This document shows positions 59,741 to 64,000 of a stretch of 64,000 nt of DNA, in pieces. The stretch spans positions 6,463,001 through 6,527,000 of the forward strand of contig NC_133170.1 of NCBI RefSeq assembly GCF_040802235.1, given 5' to 3'. Source of the stretch: Manis javanica (Eukaryota; Chordata; Mammalia; Pholidota; Manidae). Every line of letters begins with the position of its first letter. Positions within the stretch are counted from its first letter, which is position 1. A program made the position numbers and the translations under genes. The notes below the pieces were generated by a model. That model was not told the DNA's origin. It did not search any database and worked only from the letters and a program-made list of their open reading frames with translations.

Positions 59741-60399
59741 GTAAGAATTCCAAGACTGGCTCTGTGTTACTTTTCTGACAGGAAGAAGTGAAAAAGGCAG
59801 CGAGGGCATTAAATGTGATACATTTGGCCGTGGGTTGGGTTGAAGGAAGCCAGTCATAATCCCAGCACCTCTGATAAAGACAGTCATTCCAGGGCTGAAG
59901 GGTTTTACCATTTCTCTCCGCAAACCACAATAAGGGACAGGGGAAGCTTGGATCATGCTGTGTTCACATGGGTAGACACTGGAAACATCTCTGATTCATT
60001 AAAGTGCTTTCCTTTGAAGTAAATCATCCATTGGAAGGGAGCAAGCAACCTAAATCCAGTCATCTCAGAAAACTCGGAACTGGGCAGGTCTGTTCAGTCC
60101 AACTGGTTGTCAAGAAAATAAGCAAGGTGAAATGACATTGACCTTAGATTCCCCACTAGCCTTTCCATTTCTTATCTAGCTGGAACACGTAAAAGAGTAG
60201 ATAGACTTCTCCACTCTTTGCCCAAACAAATTAAAGGGCTTATGAAAGAGACTGCAGCTCGCCGTCCTGAGGCAGGTCAGGTCCCGAGAGCGGTTTGCAG
60301 TAGTAACAGACATGAGGCACACCGCGGCCGGCCTGCGCCTCACTGAGTCCCTAAGGCCCTTCCCATCCTTGACAAGTGAAGAATGGGAATGGCAGTCAG
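59741..60399. other. Stretch without recognised features
   Basis: I see no gene. A short GC-richer patch lies at 60250-60370. Confidence 0.5.
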
Positions 60400-60500
60400 C
60401 ACAGGCAACATTCCAAGATGATACAACTGGTAGGCATTAGAGGTGGGATTCAAAGCAGACGATTGGACCCCAGAGCTCATTCACTATTCCTGTAATCAGC
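60400..60500 (-). repeat. Probable MIR fragment, antisense
   Basis: Antisense MIR-like series: 'caactggtaggcattagagg', 'tgggattcaaagcagacga', 'ccccagagctcattcactat'. Confidence 0.6.
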
Positions 60501-62934
60501 AGGTGCCACACATCTGTCACGTACCTGGCACAGCCCCAGGCCCTGGGTGGGAGGGGTGCTTTGTGGAGAATGGGCTGTGGGTTAAGAGCCCACGTTCTCC
60601 ACCACTACACACACCGGTTCCAACTGAGATGGATCTCAATGTTCATAATTATATTCAGTAATTACATCATTGAAATTACTGCCCAGTTGGCTACTGTTAT
60701 AAAGCGGCATTCCTATATGTGAGCAGAGAACTTTCCTGAAGTCAAAAACCCCTGCTGCTGGAAGTGGCAGACTGAGACACCGGTCGGGAGGCACTGGGCC
60801 GGGGCCTCTGCAGCCACATCCTTTGCCGGATAATTTGACGACCTGCTTAAACAGCTGGCAGCAGCGCCACCTCAGAGACCAAGTCACACCCGGGCTCTGC
60901 TGTGTTTCCGGGGGGCACTCATGGCTGCCCAGCCCCTCTACTGGCTCTGACCCATGACCACATGCAGGCTGTTTGCACATCTATCTACTCCTCAGACATA
61001 TATGGAAACCCTTTGGGACCTGCTTCTACTCAAAAGAAGGCTTGGCCTGGTAGAAGAGCAACAGATACATTAAAATGAGGAGAGAAAAATAAGCAGACTG
61101 TAAAAGCCACACCAGACTATACAAACGTGGCTACGGAACAGACTACACAAACCATCAGAGGCCACACAGCTGGAGATGAAGATCGCGAGGTCCCAACGGG
61201 GTGCTCCGATGCTGTGTGGAAGTTTACCCAGGATGGGGGTGAATGCATGTAGATTTATTTGTAGAGCTTTTATCGGAATAGAATTCATCAGCAGACTCCT
61301 ATTTAGTGTCCTGGGAGTACATAAAGCTGCCTTTCAAAGTCTTTGGTTGCACTCACATAAAGGATGTTATCACCACTAATATTCTCTTTGAATGCGAATG
61401 ACAAGTTTTTCTCTTCCTCTCAAATTCAGTTTTCATGAGGATACTGAGTGGACAGAAAATACTCTGATAAAGCTATCTGGGAATGGACCTCGGGTAATGC
61501 TTTCTAACCTTCCTGTTTGCCTGAGAAATATATGGTAAGGACACAAGATAAACTTCCTAACAATTCCAAATATATTTTTTTAGAGACTGCATTTATGTGT
61601 CTTTAGAAGGTAACCTGGGCCAGACTTTTCAGAAGCCTGTGACACAGGAGTTCTCCTGGGAATCCATCCAGACCCCTGCTTGGGGAGGTAACTACAATCG
61701 CAGACATTTCCCTCTGGCGACAAGTGTGTGCTGACTCACCACTGCCACCATCCGCCCAGGTTTTATATCTTGGAAGGTTCTGGAACACTGGACGAATCCT
61801 ACTATTAAGTCCCCCAAGGCAACGGGAGCAGACTTCAGTCCACCCACTAGAGGCCAGTGAAATCAACTGTAGCTCTCTGGTATTCCCAACAGGCACATAT
61901 GAACTTCATGTAGAAGGTGTGTTGTGGAGCCCACACTTGAAATAAAATGTAGCAAATGTAATTATAGGCAGTTGGTGGGAAAGGAGAGTTTGGGGTCTAT
62001 GGGTCTGACATGCAGCTGAGTGGAGAGAGAACAGACATCTGAATTTACCTGACAGTCGGGCAGTCTTGCCTCCCGGCTAGTTGTGCGCACTGTGGCGGTA
62101 CGGAGGCAGCAGGCTGCTGACAATCTACAAGAAACTGATAAATTAGACATGTACACAAAGAGACGGCAGAGCAACGTGTTAGTAACAGTAACTAAAGCAG
62201 TTGCCTGAGAGATTTAGTGAGGAATGTACATTCACACAGAAACATCTGGATTAAAGTTTTTTCCCTGAATGCCAATAGAAAAGCCTTTTTTCTTAAATAA
62301 AGTATTAAAAAATTAGTGACACAAAATGAGTAGTGAGAGTTCTCAAGTACATTAGGACATATGTGGCCATTCATATTAGGTATGTGGATACATCTAAAAA
62401 TAAAGTGTCTATTCATATAATGAAAGATCTTCAAGTTCTGAACTTGAACATGACGGTAAATACTTGCTTAGCACTTAGACCTGCCATTCTAAAATGGAAT
62501 ATATTCAGATAACTGACCTTATTGTTGGGACCCGTGGGCATATCGTCTATCCCATAGGTACAGTGAGAAAAGCACGCAATACAATCTTTCCAAGATTAAT
62601 AGAAGGATATTGCAGAAGGAAATCATCTTTATAGTTTTCTGAAAATAGATTTTATTTATCAAAAGCCAGAATTGTTAGCAGAAACTCTTAGAATGTTAGG
62701 GTAAACTGTTAGTAACTTGGACTAATGGAGAAAGCCAATCTGAATGGGAAATCCACTTTTGTTTTTATTTTTTTTGCCATTTTAAGGTTGCATAATATAA
62801 CTCACACTAGGTTAACAAAGTGCTAGCTAGTAAAAGTCCATTTTTTAGCTGATCAGTTATGTGAATTTACTTCAAGAAAAACCATGTGCTGGGTGTTCTA
62901 AAATAATCAAAGAGCAGTCTATTTACGGGTATCA
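60501..62934. other. Unique stretch, nothing named
   Basis: I see no gene. Open frames of 60-115 codons here lack splice sites or motifs that I can support. Confidence 0.45.
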
Positions 62935-62975
62935 GGGTGCCCATGACAGAATCACCCGAGAAGCTGGTTAGAAAT
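62935..62975 (+). mobile_element. Short MER5A-like fragment
   Basis: 'gacagaatcacccgagaagc' and 'tggttagaaatgcatac' match the start of MER5A-class elements. Very short. Confidence 0.4.
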
Positions 62976-64000
62976 GCATACAATGTATTTATGCAAAAAA
63001 AAAAAATTGCAAAAAAGGTAAAATTTGAGTTAAACTAAAAATTCAATTATTCTTAAATAATTGCAGCATTTCCTCCTGCTAACTGCTTAGACTATGTATT
63101 TGCTTAGCAAACCTTTCCCTATATGTCACGCAGATAATATTTAAGCCAAATTATCAGAAATTCTAGATCCACAGCTGTGAATTAATGAAGTGCTATGGAA
63201 ATTTACATTCAAAGGCTGGTATCTAAGTATTACTTGTTTTGAAACCAGTATATTCTCAAGTTTAACAAAACCTGCCTCCAGAACTCCAAAATACTAAAAT
63301 TCACGAAAATTGCCGATGCTTTTGCCTAAGACACTGGAAACACACCAAACGGTCTGTGGTCCAAAGCAGAATACAAAGACAGCTTGATTTCAGTTAATTC
63401 AAGAGAATATCATTATTGAAGGGAGCCTTTGACAAGGTAGTTTTTGTTACAGATTAATTATTAGTAGAAATGAGATCTAACTCTCATCGAATAGCCAGTG
63501 TTTGCGTTATCACATACAGCAAAAGTCCTTCAAATGTAAAAAGTATTTCCTTTTTCCAACTTGGGGAAATTCTTTTTTAAGTCTTTGTTTTCCCATTTTG
63601 TGGCCTGAGTAGCACAATGGTTCCCTTTTGTAGAAACTCAAGAGTCTTAAAGAATGCCTTTATATTCCTTTCAGTTTTTCAACAGCTTTCCTACCTAAGA
63701 GATAATTCGAGAATGTCTTCAACTAATTTAGATAACTATTTTGAGAGTAGCCGCCAGAGGAGCAGTTTTAAGTTTACCAGGTGTGTGCTGCCCTCCGATG
63801 GTATATTTGGGTAGATGCAATGGCTACAAACACATGAACACTTGGAAATCCACTCTGGCGTCTAGACAGCCTTAGGTCTTACATGGCCAGGGAGGCTTAA
63901 ATGAAGCTCTTCCCTAGCAAAGTTTTGGCTTCTGGGGAATGGCAAGCCCTAGCATTATAGTAATTAGAGCACTTAAATGGTTTAAATTTGGTCCCATATC
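62976..64000. other. AT-rich stretch to the window end
   Basis: It contains an A-run at 62995-63005. No gene or named repeat. Confidence 0.5.

Noticed and set aside
1-64000. tRNA or rRNA genes, CRISPR arrays, operons, bacterial insertion sequences
   Set aside because: None seen. The tandem simple repeats present are ordinary mammalian microsatellites.

Overview
The window is non-coding-rich genomic DNA from a placental mammal. The evidence is the repeat content: LINE-1 copies of at least two age classes, ancient mammalian L2 and MIR copies, hAT/Charlie-type fossils (MER5A, MER20), a Tigger-type mariner fossil and an ERV LTR. It also has long AT-rich gene-free stretches and one sharp CpG island. 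I see no primate Alu, rodent B1/B2, carnivore tRNA-Lys SINE or ruminant SINE. The 3' ends of the two youngest LINE-1 copies look like those of laurasiatherian LINE-1s, so a laurasiatherian is a low-confidence guess. Nothing prokaryotic, no tRNA or rRNA gene and no CRISPR array is visible.

Layout. 1-0.76 kb: 3' end of a relatively young LINE-1 that carries an internal deletion. 0.76-11.8 kb: unique intronic or intergenic sequence with MIR and L2 remnants, (CA)n tracts, an old LINE-1 piece on the minus strand (about 6.6-8.0 kb) and a solitary ERV-like LTR (about 9.14-9.69 kb). 11.8-17.8 kb: a nearly full-length but thoroughly decayed old LINE-1. 20.4-23.6 kb: an old LINE-1 tail, then a 2-kb 5'-truncated younger LINE-1 inserted inside an L2 copy, with a readable target-site duplication. 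23.6-38 kb: mixed ancient repeats, a perfect 22-bp-arm hairpin at 30.7 kb and a Tigger-like element at 34.8-35.1 kb. 38.0-39.1 kb: a CpG island. 39.1-64 kb: AT-rich, mostly repeat-poor sequence with scattered old elements, a minor CpG cluster at 54.6-55.4 kb and a pair of about 120-bp direct repeats at 57.3 and 58.5 kb.

Genes. The only convincing gene signal is the CpG island. On the minus strand it holds an ATG in good Kozak context, a 93-codon open frame and a strong GTAAGT donor, so it looks like the promoter and first coding exon of a minus-strand gene running toward lower coordinates. I do not recognise the protein. A possible further exon lies 1.2 kb downstream (37.14-37.24 kb), but its reading phase does not fit a direct join to the first exon. 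Most other open frames are chance frames or decayed LINE-1 sequence, and several start at GTG or TTG.

I found no new multi-gene system. The items most worth checking are the unidentified first exon and its promoter structure, the hairpin at 30.68 kb, the unexplained direct repeats at 57.3/58.5 kb and the CpG cluster at 54.6-55.4 kb.
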